Part shown: positions 22,697 to 34,060 of the stretch, in pieces
Position numbering within the stretch: position 1 is the stretch's first letter
How the letters are laid out: every line of letters starts with the position of its first letter
Assembly (NCBI GenBank): GCA_043228905.1
Contig: JBHGNT010000009.1
Location: 12,028,001 to 12,092,000, forward strand
DNA length: 64,000 nucleotides
Origin: Azolla caroliniana
Taxonomy: Eukaryota; Polypodiophyta
Reading direction: 5' to 3'
Translations under genes and position numbers: made by a program
The notes under the pieces: generated by a model
The model's input: only the letters and a program-made list of their open reading frames with translations
Told to the model about the DNA's origin: nothing
Databases searched by the model: none

Positions 22697-25600
22697 TCGG
22701 GAAAATCTGAAGAAGATTTTCGCCGCGAGCACCACAGCCAGGAAGCTTCAGCTCCGACAGGAGTTGAACAACCTACAACAACGCGACTTGTCGGTGGCGG
22801 ACTATACCTTGAAGATCAAGGATATTTGTGACTCCCTCGCCTCCATAGAGGTGAACATCGAGGAGAGCGAGATGGTCCAGATCTGTCTTGGAGGTTTGGC
22901 GTCGAAGTTCGGAGCGTTCCGAACGGCTGTGTGTACCCGGGAGAATACGCCGTCCTTTTTTCACTTACAGTCAATGCTCCTGGTAGAGGAGAACCACGTG
23001 GGTGCGTCTACAAGCACGCACACCGACAACAGAATGTTGTACATGGAGGGAGATAGGCCTCGTGGACGTGGAGGACGAGGCGAGTCGGCACGCAATGGAG
23101 GCGGCCGACGAGATCAAGGAAGAAGGCACCGAAGTGATGCCGACAGCAACTCCGGACCCTCCGGAAACAGGGGGAGTCGAAGCGATGAGAACCGGCAAGG
23201 CAAGGCCATCGCGGAGTGTTGGTACTGTGGCAAGAAAGGCCACAGGGAAAGTGAGTGCTGGAAGAAGCGCGCCGATTCGGAGAGAACCGGTTCCGGAAAC
23301 GGCTCCGGACATACTGACAAGGGAAATCGGCAGCGATCACACTACGCCGAAGACTCCGGGAGAGCCAGAGAAGGGTCTGTCTTCGTGACGAGACACGAAG
23401 CAAACTCAATGAAACGGACCACCCCGAGATCGGACGAGGTGTGGTACGTAGACTCCGGCGCGTCAAACCACATGACGAGTCATAAGGAGTGGTTCTCGTA
23501 CCTTGAAAAACCGATACAACCTGGAGTAGTCGCAACTGAAGACGACACTCTGCATCCGATCGCGAATGTCGGAGAAGTTCCCCTTAGCCATGTCGGGCAG
23601 AAAGGGAAACTCATGAACGTGCTGCACATTCCGACAATCACGAAGAACTTGGTCTCGGTCGGACAGATCGTCGACCAAGGGATGGAGGTTCGGTTTACAC
23701 ACCTCGGGTGCTTCATTGAGGAAGAAGGCCGTGTGATTGCGCAAGGGCGCAGAGACGGGAGGATGTTCATCCTCGATTCCACTGACGGCGGCACCGCAAT
23801 GTTCGGGAAGGGACAAAAATCCGAGTCGGACATCGACTTGTGGCACAAGCGGATAGGCCATGTCAACTACCAGTGGCTTCAAGATCTGCAATCGAAACAG
23901 GTAGTGTTCGGATTGCCCAAATTTAGTGGCCGAAAGGCACAAATTTGTGAAGCCTGCCAGCTCGGGAAGCAACACCGACTTCCTTTCCCCAATGAGCGAA
24001 ACCGGAGCCGGAACAAGCTCGACCTTATACACTCCGATGTATGGGGGCCGACACAAAACGTTAGTCTTGGCGGGAGCCGATATTTCATCTCCTTCATCGA
24101 CGACCACACGCGGCACACGTGGATCTACCTCATTGAGAGGAAGAGCGAAGTCTTCGACTGTTTCCGGGACCTCAAAGGGTTCGTGGAAACGGAAACGGGA
24201 CGAAAGATCAAGTGCCTGCAGTCAGATGTCGGGAAAGAGTACTTTTCTAGTCAATTCAACGGTTATCTACAACAAATGGGAATTCGGCACAAATTTAGTT
24301 GTAGATACACGCTGGAGCAGAACGGCGTGGCCGAGAGGAAGAATCGGTCGATTGTGGAAGCGGCACGGGCAATGCTGGAGGAGAAGAGCTTGCCCAAGTT
24401 CTACTGGGCTGAGGCGGTAAGGACCGCGATATACATCCAGAACCGGATCGGAGACAAAGTGTCGGCGCACGAGCTATATTTCAGAACGAAGCCGAACTTG
24501 CGACACTTGAGGGTGTTCGGTAGCATTGCGTATGTGCATGTACCGAAGGAGAAAAGGAGGAAGTTGGACGCAAAGGCCGAGAAATGCATCTTGGTCGGTT
24601 ACCCGGACGAGCACAAGGGTTATAAGTGCTATAACCCTTGCACCAAACAAGTGCGTGTCAGCCGCGACGTTGTGTTTGACGAGTCCGCGTCCTGGTACCA
24701 GCCCCCGACTCCGAACCCCGACTCCAATCCGAGCTCTGACGATGAGGTCAGAGAGGCCGAGATGCCTCCGGATGAGCTCGAAATCGAGACCCGCGAAGAG
24801 AGTCCGATTTCACACCGTTTAAGTGGACTGAGTGGACCGATTGGACGACTGAGTCGGTACGACCAGTCCGATGAAGAGCCGGCGAGTAGTGGAGACTCGG
24901 CCGTGCATTCACCGCGCAGGAAGCCGAGGAGACGGCTTATGCGCAAAGAGAAAGGGAAGAAGAAGGTGTCGGATTCCGGCACGGATAGGAACGAGTTAGA
25001 CTGACGCGAGTCCGACTCCGAGGGAACCGGTGACGGGTCTTTAAAGGTGAAGTCCGCGTCGACCGAGAAGGCCTCGACATCGGCTAATGCTAGATTACGC
25101 CGATCTACCCGCCAGAAGAACCCTATTTTGCGGTTCGGATACAACGAGTACATGGTGCATCATTATGCGTACATGACCCGTGTAGTGGAAGTGTGTGAGC
25201 CGGAGAGCTACGCAGAAGCGGCTAAAGACACAAATTGGCGTGCCGCGATGGAGGAAGAGATGCACGCATTGGCGGAGAACGAGACCTGGGACCTAGTTGG
25301 CGCACCAATAGGGGTAAAACCGATCGGGTGTAGGTGGGTGTACAAGGTCAAGTACAACACCGATGGCTCGATCAACCGGTACAAGGCTCGGCTAGTGGCA
25401 AAGGGCTACGCGCAGAAACACGGCATCGACTACGATGAGACATTTGTGCCGGTCGCGAAAATGACGACCGTCCGTGTTTTGCTCGCAGTAGCTGCGGCGA
25501 AGGGGTGGCACTTACATCAGATGGATGTAAAGAATGCGTTCCTGCAAGGTGACCTTGAGGAACAAGTGTACAAGGTACAACCCCCCGGATTTCACTCCGG

Positions 25601-26852
25601 AACGAACTCCTCAGCAGTATGCCGACTGAAGAAGTCCCTTTACGGACTGAATCAAGCCCTGCGTGCCTGGAACGCGAAGATCACGCAACAACTGCATTGG
25701 ATGGGCTTCGTCACGTCAAAATCAGACTCTTCCCTGTTCATCCGGAAATGTTGACTCGGACCGGTTAGTATTTTACTATATGTTGATGACTTGGCCATCA
25801 CCGGCGCCGACCTCGGTGAAATCGATCGCGTGAAGCTCTAGCTTGCGGCATCGTTCGACATGAAGGATCTGGGGGACCTTCATTACTTCCTCGGGATCGA
25901 AGTGATCCGTACCCCCGAAGGCATATTGATCAGCCAACGTCATTACGTGCTGAGTATGCTCTTCAAATTCGGGATGGCCGACTGTAAGTCCGTCTCGACT
26001 CCTCTGGACAGAACCGTCAAGCTTCGTCCCGATACGGGAAAGGTATGCGACCCGACGAGGTTCCGACAAATTGTCGGAAGCCTCATATACTTGACCATCA
26101 CCCGACCCGACCTCAGTTATCCAGTCGGAGTGATCAGTCAGTTCATGGCGCGACCTACCGAGGAGCACCTTCAGTGTGCGCAACGCATACTTCGGTATGT
26201 CAACGACACTAAGGACCGGGGACTGCTATATCGGACCGGTGCAGCCGTGCAGTTAGTCGGCTACACCGATGCTGATTGGGCTGGCAACGCCGCCAATCGC
26301 GGATCCACGTCTGGATACGCGTTCTCCCTCGGGAGTGCCGCGATCGCGTGGAGCAGTAAGAAGCAGCCGACAGTTGCACTGTCGAGCACCGGAGCTGAGT
26401 ACCGAGGAGCGGCTGTCGGAACATGCGAAGCCATATGGTTGAAGCGGCTACTTAAGGACCTGCAAGAGGAGGTGTCCGATCCAACGACGATCTACTGCGA
26501 CAACCTCAGCAACATCCAACTCGCGAAGAACCCCGTCTTCCACGCACGGACCAAGCACAATCAGGTGCACTACCATTTCGTTCGTGAGCGTGTCCTCTCC
26601 GGTGAAGTCGAACTTCAGTACGTTCTGACAGATCGGCAGACTGCCGACATCTTCACCAAGCCTCTTGGTCTGGACAAGTTGCAGCAATTCTCAGGTGCGC
26701 TCGGATTGCGTCACCTCAACGTGCCAAACTTGCGGGGGAGAACAGTCCCGAATGACCAAGCAAGGCAGCAGGAAAGGAGCAGAGACCGCGACACCACCGA
26801 GTCGATTGACTCGGTTGTCGAGTTCGACTTCGGATCGGCTGAAGAAGCCTAG
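22697..26852 (+). pseudogene. Copia-3 gag-pol, N-terminally truncated with three in-frame stops
   Basis: The polyprotein reads in one frame from about 22697. It shows the second half of gag, an RGG-rich patch, a canonical zinc knuckle (CWYCGKKGHRESEC), protease WYVDSGASNHM, pre-integrase WHKRIGHV with CEAC, the integrase core (HSDVWGP, QSDVGKEY where most relatives have DNG, NGVAERKNR), RT with LLYVDDLAITG and RNase H with YTDADWAG and a C-terminal TKPL motif. Stops at 25002-25004 (TGA), 25752-25754 (TGA) and 25839-25841 (TAG) break it. The first part of gag is missing. Catalytic residues of protease, RT and RNase H remain, so decay is moderate. Confidence 0.92.
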
Positions 26853-28062
26853 GGCGGACCCGCGGAAAAGTTCGGAAGAGGACAGAAGGGGAGCAACCGA
26901 AGGAGAGAGCCGAAGCCAACCACGCATGGGGAAGATGACGCCACTGAGGGCGAGAAGACCGAAGACGAGTTGGGGACAGCCAACTCGGACGAGAGCGAAA
27001 ACCGATCGGAGGTAGCCGAGTCGGTTCGGATGTTTGATTCAAACACGTTGAATCAACCGAGGCCCAAGCCCAGGGACTTCACTATCAAAACTTGTATGAT
27101 AGCACGTGAGTTCATCAAAAGGGGTTTTAATTAATCAGTGAGATACAAAATATATATACATAAGGGTATTAATAAAGATTTGAAAATATTTTTACATAAG
27201 GGTATTATCAATTATGCTGAAAAAAAAATTACGTAAGCCCATGAAATATTAGATATTTCAATGAGATAGTAAAGAATATATTATGCAAAGAATACTCAAA
27301 ACACCGGGTCATTTGAAACAGGTAATATGTCGTATTCTCTTTTGGCATAGTTGGCCAGATGTAGAAAAGTACCCTATTTTAGCCTGATATCGAAAATATA
27401 CGATGCATGCGTACCCCTTTTGCGACTTGATGGTTAAATATAGAACAAAAAAAACCTAGCAATTACTAAATTGTATATGTGTCCACATTCGTATCAATTT
27501 GCATATCATGGAGCACAATTGAAGACTTGGTTCAATATAAAGTTCTAAAATTGGTATCCATATTCAAATTGTAGAGTAAAACTACATAAACCGTAATTAT
27601 AAATATGTGGTTTTGGGTTTAGGAATAAAGTAGTACCCCACTTGTTGGACGGGTATATCGATAGTTTCATTGTATAATGTCATATAGTTCATGACAATGT
27701 AATTGGTAAGAGTAACAATTACGTACGACATTCATTTATACTATGTGGAACCAGTAGACTTGAACCGTAGGTAACTAAAAACCTCTTATTATCAAAAACA
27801 TTCGCCTTTTCATATACAGTCATGCTAACGGAAATGAGAAATTACAATATCATGTTAATATCTCAAACTGAAGAAGAGCATGGTGACCAATTATATGTAA
27901 ATACAAACTACGGTTCCAATAATGATTAAAAAGGGAAATTATGAATAGGTGAATTTAATTAAACGATAAACAATTACAGATGTTCTCATATACAAATATA
28001 ATATGAAGTGATGGTGAACATTATGCCTCAAAATCCTCAATTTTTACATTACGCCATCTACA
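26853..28062. other. Element tail, then AT-rich intergenic DNA
   Basis: To about 27050 the sequence is GC-rich untranslated tail of Copia-3. From there it is AT-rich with no coding signal. At 27300-27480 it contains a copy of the sequence that starts ACACCGGGTCATTTGAAACA, repeated at 28872 and, inverted, ending at 32766. Confidence 0.6.
27300..27480 (+). repeat. First copy of the ACACCGGGTC repeat
   Basis: About 180 bp matching 28872-29050 in direct orientation, including the exact ACACCGGGTCATTTGAAACA start. A shorter inverted copy ends at 32766. The similarity begins abruptly at AACACCGGG in the two direct copies, as at a transposon end or a duplication boundary. Confidence 0.6.
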
Positions 28063-28871
28063 TCAATCTATAAGCAAATCAGGCAGAGCAGGCTCCTCTG
28101 GCGCTGATTGTTCTAGACTATTTTCATTTGTGTCATCTCCAAGCTCTCCTGAATCTGATGTATGGTCAAACTGTGCTACATCTTCCAGGTCCACCAGCTC
28201 CCCTGCTTCTTCATCAATTGGTTCCATTGGTTCTCGTGAAGTCATCTAGAACATCTTTGTCTCGTTGATGTGTTTTGCTCCGACTTCTTGATCCTGATCT
28301 GGACAGTCCCAGATTCCTGTGATCCTCATTTTGATGAAGTTAACTTGAGCAGGGTCCTTCTCCAATGCAACACAGTTTCTAAACATCTTCAATGCACAAG
28401 CTGTCGTTGTACCTAATGGTCGCATGAACACAAACAAGTATATATAAGAAGTAACGTCTTAAACTTGATCGACAGGATTGAAATTAAATATATATATTAT
28501 ACTTGTGCCAGAGAACAAGTCTAGGACCCAATCATCCGGATTCGAGAAGAGCTCTATGAGGCGGTTGATCAATCTTTGAGGTTTTTGATAAGGGTTCACC
28601 GTACTTTTATCCCCTGACACATGTCTTAATTTTTTGGTTACAGCTGGGCACATGATGTAGTTAACCACGTTACGCTCATTGACATGTGCTCTAGCCTTCT
28701 TCTTTGTAATTGAATCATAGTAGCCCACACAAAAATGTTCGACCGCACTAACCATTCGATCGCCAGGGCTACGTGTAATATTTGTTTTGATCCTATAGAG
28801 AAAGAAAATCAAGTATTAGAGGTGTAAATGTGCACATATAATAAGAAGTATTGTAATGAGTAAAAGCGAAC

Positions 28872-30030
28872 AACACCGGGTCATTTGAAACAGGTAATAT
28901 GTCGCATTCTCTTTTTCATATCTTAGTGAGATGTTAAAAAATGCCTTATTTAAGCAGAATTTCAACAAGGCACGACGCATGTGTATGTGGTTTATGAAAA
29001 CATAGCAAAAAAAAGAACTAACTAATATCACGTCAACAAAATCATCCAACGTATATTCTATCTACCATGTTTTTGTCCAAATCTTAGACATGGGTGTATT
29101 TGTCAACACAAGTATAATAGTAACACGGGTCCTTGTGCATATTCTAAAAAGCATGCCCCATTGAATAAGTGACTTCTTCTAATTATGTGTGTATATTTAA
29201 ATATAATACATCTTAAAGCAAATTGTGAACCTTGCAATTAAGAGATACTACTATGTCAAGAGAAAATTTCCATTGACACGTGATACATGACACTGTCAAT
29301 GTATAAATAAACTAGTCTACAATAACATTCCAATTATACGAATAAATGATAGAGTATAAACTTATCTCCGATATACCCCAAATGATAAAGGAGAGTTTAG
29401 ATAACATGTACACATACAAGTATACTTAATTTCTAAGTTCAATGATTGTTACACGAAAATTATAAGTAAGCTCAACTTATATATTACGTCAAAATTTAAC
29501 AATTCATATTGTTCAAAATTTACAATAAGCCATAACCATTCAATCGAATAATAAGTCTGGTAAAGCCGTCTACTCAGGATTAGCTCTTTCATCAGGATTG
29601 TCCTCATTGGCTTCGTCAGTACGCTAAGTTGAATTGTTAGTATGTTCAGACTTTGAAACGTCTTCTAATTCAACAAGTTGCCCTGCGTCTTCATCTATAG
29701 TTCCACAAGTTTTCTAAAAGTCATCTGGAACATCTAAGTTTTATTGATATGCTTTGCCCCAACTTCTTGGTCTTGATCAGGACAACCCCAGATACCTTGG
29801 ATCCTCATTTTGATGACATTAACTTGCTCAAGGTCCTTATCTAATGCAACAGAGTTCCTGATAATCTTTAAGGCGTATGTTTTAGTAGTACATGACAGTA
29901 GAATGAAATTGCACAGGTAACATCAAACTGAAGAATAGAATATAACGTTAATCTAAATTGATGTAAGTTTTATATTATATACCTGTGTCAGAAAACTAAT
30001 CTAAAACCCATTGAAAATTTAAAACAATAA
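28872..30030. repeat. Partial direct duplication of the methyltransferase 3' region
   Basis: The order ACACCGGGTC motif, then exon E, then the end of exon D is found twice: in 27300-28530 and again in 28872-30030. Distances are similar (762 and about 676 bp from motif to exon E). The second copy is cut off by the satellite array near 30030. Confidence 0.65.
29545..30030 (-). pseudogene. Duplicated, decayed methyltransferase exons E and D
   Basis: The minus strand matches 28063-28530 at low but clear similarity, including DLLxD at the tail end, the acidic stretch and the region coding GIWDCPDQDQEVGAKH. It has several stops. Where exon E has TAG at 28246-28248 this copy keeps CAG, showing that the stop in the main copy is derived. 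The exon D portion ends abruptly near 30030. Confidence 0.65.
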
Positions 30031-30039
30031 AATTTGAAA

Positions 30040-32010
30040 AAATAAAAAATCTTGGATTTTTAATTGGAATCCAATGCGATGCACTAGATTTCAGTTGAAA
30101 ATCCAAGTTTTTTTTTTTTTGTAATTTTTAAAAAAATTTCCATTAAAAAATAAAAAATGGATTTTCAGCTAAAATACTATGCACTACATTATATTTTAGT
30201 ATATATAGCTAGAATCTAATGCAATGCATTGGATTAGAGTCGAAAATCCATTTTTCTTTTTTCTTTTTCCAATGTTATTTATTTATTTATTTTCCATATA
30301 AAATAATAATAAACGGCTTTTCAACTGAAATCCGATACACTACATCAGATCGTAGTCTATACAGCTAGACATTGATGCATTGCATCAGATTTTAGCTGGC
30401 AATCCTCTTTCTTTTCAATTGTTTTTCATTTTTAAAAAAATAATTAAAAATATATTAAAAAAGTGGATTTCCAACTGAAATCTAATGCACTACATCGAAT
30501 TTCAATTAAAAATCCAAATTTCTTTTAGGTTTTTCATAAAACAATGAGATAATAAAAAAATATTACATTCTCAACAAAATCTGAACCATTGAGTCGGATT
30601 TCAATTGCAAATTAATGTTTTATGAAAGAACATAAGAAAAATATTGGACTTTCAATGGAAATCCGATGCATTACACCGGATTTCTGTTGAAACTCAGTGA
30701 TTTTGAACGGAAATCCGATGCAGTGCATCGGATTTCCATTGAAAATCTTGTTGAAAATGATCTGTTTTCAATCCCGTTTAAAACACATCATTTTAAATGG
30801 AGAAAATCACAATTTGTTTATTTTTAACACTTTTTTAGAGAAAAATATAAACAAATAAGAAAATTTGTAAACAAACAAGAAAAAGTGGACTTTCAATGGA
30901 AATCTGATGCAGTGCATCGGATTTCCGTTGAAAATCCATTTTTTTCAATTCCTATATATTTATTTATGATAAAAACAAAAACAATTCAAAACAAATACAA
31001 AAACAAATTCAAAATATCTGAAAAATTGGAAACAAATAAGACAAAATGGATTTTCAATAGAAATCCAATGTAGTTCATCGGATTTCTGTTGAAAACCCAT
31101 TTTTTGCAATTTTTATTTATTTATTTATGGGAAAAAATGAAAAAAAATTTAAAAAATACAAAAAAATATTTTAAAATACGAAATTTTGGTAACAAATAGC
31201 AAAAACTGGACTTTCAATAGCGGATTTCCTTTGAAAATTCATTTTTTCATTTTCTATATAGTTATTTATGAGAAAATAGACAAACAAAATACCAAAAAAA
31301 TTCTAAAAACTATGAAAATTTGGAAAAAAGAAAGAAAAAGTGTATTTTCTACTGAAATCCGATGCAGTGCATCGGATTTCTATTGAAAATCTATTTTTTC
31401 AATATTTATTTATTTTTTATAGAAAAAATTAAAAAAAATTAAAAAAAATCAAAAAAAAAGAAAATTTGGAAAAAAATACGTAAAAGTGGACTTTCAACCA
31501 AAATCCAATGCAGTGCATCGGATTTCCGTTGAAAATCCATTTTTTCAATTTTTATTTATTTTTTTATGGGAAAAATAAAAACAAATTCAAAAACAATTCA
31601 AAAAATAAGAAAATTTTCAAACAAATAAGAGAAATTGGATTTTCAATTGAATCCAATGCACGGAATTGGATTTCCATTGAAATCTAAATTTTCAATTTTT
31701 ATTTATTTATTTACGAGTAAAATAAAAAATGTTTATTTATTTATTTATGGGAAAATGTTTTATTTTTTCAATTTGTATTTATTTATGTATTTTCGGGAAA
31801 TCCATGCAATGTATCATATTTTAGTCTATGTAGCTAGAATTCAATGCAATGCATTAAAATGCAAGAGTATTTTTTTAATGGAAATTTTAAAAAAAATCCA
31901 AGACTTACAGGAATCTGATGTATTATATCCAATTCTAGATGTATAGAGTAAAATTCAACATGTTGCGTCAAATCTAGATGGAATGAATCGGATTTCTGTA
32001 CGACATCAAA
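30040..32010. repeat. Satellite-like array with a palindromic core
   Basis: Diverged units recur roughly every 145-190 bp. Each has a palindrome close to GATGCAGTGCATC flanked by GAAATCC/GGATTTC arms, then TTGAAAATCC, an (ATTT)n tract and A-rich filler. Cores ending GCATCGGATTTC start near 30725, 30914, 31369 and 31515, with variants near 31076 and 31662 and more diverged ones from 30060. The array lies in the intron between methyltransferase exons C and D. Confidence 0.8.
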
Positions 32011-32766
32011 GGCTTACTATGAGAATCTAAGAAAAATGGAAAACATCTTTAAGACATTTTTTAGATTCTAATGATTTTGGTAGAAAGCTTCTCTCACATA
32101 ATCTAATCTTGTAAATGGAAAGTACATAATGAAATATCATAACCAAAAAGTGAGGAGGAAAGATGCATCAAGCACATCTACTCTTACATTGGATAATGTT
32201 TATATATTAGTGTATGACTTATCTTTGACCAAAACAAGTTATCTGTGACAGACCACAATGAAGATACTAAAAGAGGATCTGGAATGTGGCTTCAGACACA
32301 ACACAAAGACAAACAAGAAGCATGACTCATAAACTCGATGAGGTTGGATTGCAATTGGATCAACACAATGCATTAGTTGCCATTGATGATGAGGATGAGA
32401 CCTCATAAACTCGTACTAGTTCATCTAATGGGTATGAAGATGATGACATAAACTTGAAAAATGATTGTCCTGATACGTTAACTATAAATATTGTATTGCA
32501 CATCAAGATTTGGATTCAGAATTTCTATAAATATTGGGGTTAGTCATTTTGGACATTCATTTGTAAGTTTGGCATGTCCATTATTTAGGCATTTTTTTGA
32601 ACACCTAAATTTCCGTACATGTTAAAAATCAATATATTTTTGGGTCATTTTTAAAATTCCTTTACGCATGCGGCACCCCTTTTTGTGAATCACCCTAATT
32701 TGTGTCATTTTTTGATGGACAGTTCTCAAAATGCGACATATTACCTGTTTCAAATGTCCCGGTGTT
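32011..32766. other. AT-rich DNA ending in an inverted copy of the ACACCGGG motif
   Basis: No coding signal. The right edge (about 32731-32766) is the reverse complement of the repeat starts at 27300 and 28872, ending CCCGGTGTT, and is followed by GAAC. The same four bases precede the copy at 28872. Confidence 0.5.
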
Positions 32767-34060
32767 GAACTATAACGCACCAATGCATGTGTTCAGTACA
32801 GTGGCATGACAACGGGACTTCAAAGCTGTTGTGATTGACAGTGATTGCCCCATGCTATGAAATATGACTATCCTCCACAAGGGGGCCAATGTCAGTTCTG
32901 CGAAATCCTTTACCATTTTCTCGATCTGAGGGTACTTGAAAGGCACATCATCATATGTTGATCCCGCAATACGGAAACCATATGGTATGTCAGCTATCAG
33001 CAAAGTGTAGTGCCTTCTCGGTAACAGTTCGAGCATCTGGGATACTTCACCATTGAAAACACTATAATGAAGTTGTTTGAAAGGATCAGACCTATGCAAA
33101 AAACTCTTTACAGTCTCCGAATCCTCGGGCAGTTCCATTTCCTTCCCTTTGGTCATTCTCTTCTCATATTTCGCACGTTCTAAGTGCGTGATGAAGGCCG
33201 CTGGAATACCGTCATTATTGTCGTTGTTCTTTTTCGATTTTGATGGTTTCTGCAAGTGTCATTGTTGTTAGCAGGGAACATTAGTTTCTAACATATCAAC
33301 ATTCAAAAGACACATACCCATTCTCTAAATACAATAAAATATTCCTCCAATGCCTTGGCTTGGTCAACTTCTTCCCATGTCGGTAAACTCAGTTTTTGCA
33401 TCATCAACTCCTGAATCTTCATGTATACCTTGTGACTGCACAATCAATATGAAATTAGAAATAAGATATTCAAAATAATTGAAGACTTTCATGAAAAGGT
33501 ATACTATAAACACTTACTTTTGCAAGTCTGTTACCATCTCGTCCAAACTAAATTCCTTGGCGACCACTCGAGATATCACGGATATTAACAATCTATCATC
33601 TTTGATACCTTGTAATGATCTCCAAGGTAAAAGTTTCATGTCCTCTGCTAACTCCTCGATTACCAAGTCGCTTTTTCCCTTGGTCTTTGATTTCATCTCA
33701 ACTTGTGGATCAATTCTTCCCTTTTTTGATCTTTGCCCCTTGACTTCTTTCCGCTCCCACATAGAGAATATTTTGTCTTGGAGATTCCACACCTCTCCGG
33801 TCCGAAAAGCTAGTTGAAACCAAGAATCATATTTTCGGAGACCTTCGGATTTGGTACTCGCATCCACTGCAATCCCTACTTCCAATAAACACTGGCGTCG
33901 CAATCCAGGCCACAATCTTGGACCAAAACGATTCAAGGCATCCAGGTATTCATGATGAAAAAATCTTATCCTCTCTTTACATGACATCTTTTGCCTATAA
34001 TCGTTGTCATTGTTATGGTCCCATGCGAGCAGCTTCGCCTCCTCGTGAGTTAGTCCTGCA

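Larger units (their letters stand above)
22290..27050 (+). mobile_element. Copia-3: rearranged copia element with an internal LTR and no 3' LTR
   Basis: One LTR-like segment (22434 to about 22670, TATAAAAG at 22539-22546) is followed at once by gag lacking its N-terminal part and by a nearly complete pol to 26852. No primer-binding site lies after the LTR and no second LTR is found. The 140 bp before the LTR resemble the element's own 3' untranslated sequence: a CGGATCGGCTGAAGAAGCC match occurs at about 22313 and about 26833. The sequence after 26852 to about 27050 is GC-rich 3' untranslated material. Confidence 0.75.

Noticed and set aside
30885-31946. Several small frames in the palindromic array, and the idea of a CRISPR-like array
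   Set aside because: The frames are repeat readings with no coding character. The array has diverged palindromic units without unique spacers, in a plant nuclear context.
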